A stretch of 7,408 nucleotides of DNA. Origin: Erythrobacter sp. 34-65-8 (GTDB taxonomy: Bacteria; Pseudomonadota; Alphaproteobacteria; Sphingomonadales; Sphingomonadaceae). Made by a program: the position numbers and the translations under genes. The stretch spans positions 1-7,408 of the forward strand of contig NCJP01000080.1 of assembly GCA_002278985.1 (NCBI GenBank), read 5' to 3'. The notes under the pieces were generated by a model, which saw only the letters and a program-made list of their open reading frames with translations, had not been told where the DNA came from and ran no database searches. Below, in pieces: positions 6,128 through 7,408 of this stretch (position 1 is its first letter; each line of letters starts with the position of its first letter).

Positions 6128-7408
6128 ATGGGCGCGACGCACCGCTTCTACGACATTCATACCCACGGGCTGGTCCGTGTGGCGACAGCCACCCCGCTGC
6201 TGCGCCCGGCCGATGTCGCCTACAATGCCCAAGGCATCCTGGCGCAGGCGCGCGAAGCAGCAGCGCGGCAGGTTGACCTGGTGCTGTACCCGGAGCTTTC
6301 GCTGTCGGCCTATGCCATCGATGACCTGCACCTGCAGGGCGCCTTGCTCGAGGCAGTGGAGGCGCAGATCGCCGCCATCTGCGCCGCCACCCGCGACCTT
6401 GCCACCGTGCTGGTGATCGGCGCGCCGCTGCGCCGGAACGGGCGGGTCTACAACTGCGCCCTGGCGCTGTGCCGGGGCGACGTGCTCGGCGTGGTGCCCA
6501 AGAGCTTCCTGCCCAATTACCGCGAATATTACGAGAAGCGCTGGTTCGCCCACGGTCGGCATTCGATCGGCCAGACCATTGCCCTTGGCGGGCGCGAAGT
6601 GCCGTTCGGCACCGACCTGCTGTTTGCTCACCCGGTGATCCCCGGTTTCGTGTTCGGGATCGAGATCTGTGAGGATTTCTGGGCCCCGGTGCCCCCTAGC
6701 ACCCGCGCCGCGCTGGCCGGGGCAACCGTTTTGCTCAACCTCTCCGCCTCCAACATCACCATCGGCAAGGCGGACGAGCGGCACCTGCTGTGCCGGTCGC
6801 AGTCCTCGCGCGCGGCCTGTGCCTATGTCTATTCCGCCAGCGGGCATGGCGAGAGCACCACCGACCTCGCGTGGGACGGGCAGGGCATGATCTACGAACT
6901 GGGCGACCTGATGGCCGAAAGCGCCCGCTTTGACCTGGTGCCGGAACTGTGCGTGGTCGATATCGACTGCCAACGCATCCTCAATGACCGGCAGCGCATG
7001 GGCACCTTCAATGACGGCGCGGAAGCGGACGGGCATCCGGAGAACCGCTATCGCCGGATCGCCTTCGACCACCGCCCAACGCCGGGTGACAAGGGGCTGA
7101 TCCGCCCGGTCCGCCGCTTCCCCTTCGTCCCCAACCGGCAGGACAAGCTGGACGAGGATTGCTACGAGGCGTTCAACATCCAGGTCTCGGGCCTGATCCG
7201 GCGGATCGAGGCGACCCAGCCGAAGTCGCTGGTGATCGGCATTTCGGGCGGGCTCGATTCGACCCACGCGCTGATCGTCGCGGCCAAGGCCTGCGATGCG
7301 CTCGGCCTGCCGCGTAGCACCATTCGCGGCTACACCATGCCCGGCTTTGCCACCTCCGAAGGGACTAAGTCCAATGCCTGGCGGCTGATGGAGGCGATCG
7401 GCATCACC
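6128..7408 (+). CDS. nadE: Glutamine-dependent NAD+ synthetase, 3' end outside window
   Basis: This enzyme converts deamido-NAD to NAD+ using ATP and ammonia released from glutamine, the last step of NAD synthesis. The N-terminal nitrilase-type glutaminase domain is complete, with a visible catalytic triad: Glu56 in LYPELSLSAY, Lys125 in VVPKSFLPNYREYYE and Cys181 in GIEICEDFW. These match E52/K121/C176 of the Mycobacterium enzyme with a small offset. The synthetase domain begins around residue 340 and shows the ATP-binding PP-loop SGGLDS (373-378), followed by GYTMPGFATS. The window holds 427 residues, so about 250 of the usual 680 or so are missing. The start at 6128 fits the family N-terminus and has SD sequence upstream. 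The frame remains open upstream to the HTH segment at 5879, so a longer fused product of 510 or more residues within the window is possible. Confidence 0.95.
   Translation, partial: MGATHRFYDIHTHGLVRVATATPLLRPADVAYNAQGILAQAREAAARQVDLVLYPELSLSAYAIDDLHLQGALLEAVEAQIAAICAATRDLATVLVIGAPLRRNGRVYNCALALCRGDVLGVVPKSFLPNYREYYEKRWFAHGRHSIGQTIALGGREVPFGTDLLFAHPVIPGFVFGIEICEDFWAPVPPSTRAALAGATVLLNLSASNITIGKADERHLLCRSQSSRAACAYVYSASGHGESTTDLAWDGQGMIYELGDLMAESARFDLVPELCVVDIDCQRILNDRQRMGTFNDGAEADGHPENRYRRIAFDHRPTPGDKGLIRPVRRFPFVPNRQDKLDEDCYEAFNIQVSGLIRRIEATQPKSLVIGISGGLDSTHALIVAAKACDALGLPRSTIRGYTMPGFATSEGTKSNAWRLMEAIGIT

Noticed and set aside
5549..7267. 572-codon minus-strand open frame across topIB, the HTH frame and nadE
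   Set aside because: It is antisense to recognised genes. Its translation is rich in Arg, Gly, Ala and Pro with no family motif, as expected for shadow frames in GC-rich DNA.

Overview
The window looks like a piece of a GC-rich alphaproteobacterial chromosome, most plausibly a sphingomonad or Erythrobacter-type organism. I infer this from the high GC content, the style of the proteins (DUF1499 protein, small HTH regulator beside NAD synthetase, bacterial TopIB, YghU-type GST) and the tRNA. I see no mobile element, CRISPR array, phage gene or defence system. Most of the window is ordinary metabolic and housekeeping DNA.

The left edge is the odd part. Bases 1 to about 302 encode an internal piece of DNA gyrase subunit B (the TOPRIM region). 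This runs in frame, with no stop, into an N-terminally truncated retropepsin-like aspartic protease ending at 705. Base composition changes at the seam: about 57% GC over bases 1-300 and 50% over 181-300, against about 68% over 301-420, by hand count. I read this as a chimeric junction (assembly error, or a rearrangement) rather than a working fusion protein.

From there the layout is as follows. A GST-family gene on the minus strand (702-1394) converges on the protease, and the two share a CTAG stop. A divergent gap of about 100 bp leads to a membrane-anchored DUF1499 protein on the plus strand (1496-2320). A short inverted repeat (2327-2355) lies between that gene and a minus-strand tRNA-Gln(TTG) at 2356-2430, which has its own promoter-like sequence. 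Next comes a minus-strand pair, yghU (GST-like disulfide-bond oxidoreductase) followed 8 bases later by a GPH/MelB-like sugar:cation symporter, very likely one operon. A second divergent gap of 107 bp leads to plus-strand poxvirus-type DNA topoisomerase IB (4852-5853). A small HTH regulator reading frame and glutamine-dependent NAD+ synthetase follow it. The synthetase runs off the right edge after its ATP-binding PP-loop.

The most biologically interesting spot is 5853-6128. A perfect 6-bp inverted repeat (GTATCC/GGATAC) touches the topIB stop and sits just before the HTH frame. The HTH frame then continues without a stop into nadE, although nadE has its own good ribosome binding site. Either this is a regulator-NadE fusion, or a one-base indel has removed the regulator's stop. 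A stop in the neighbouring frame at 6105-6107 sits where an operon-style stop would be expected.
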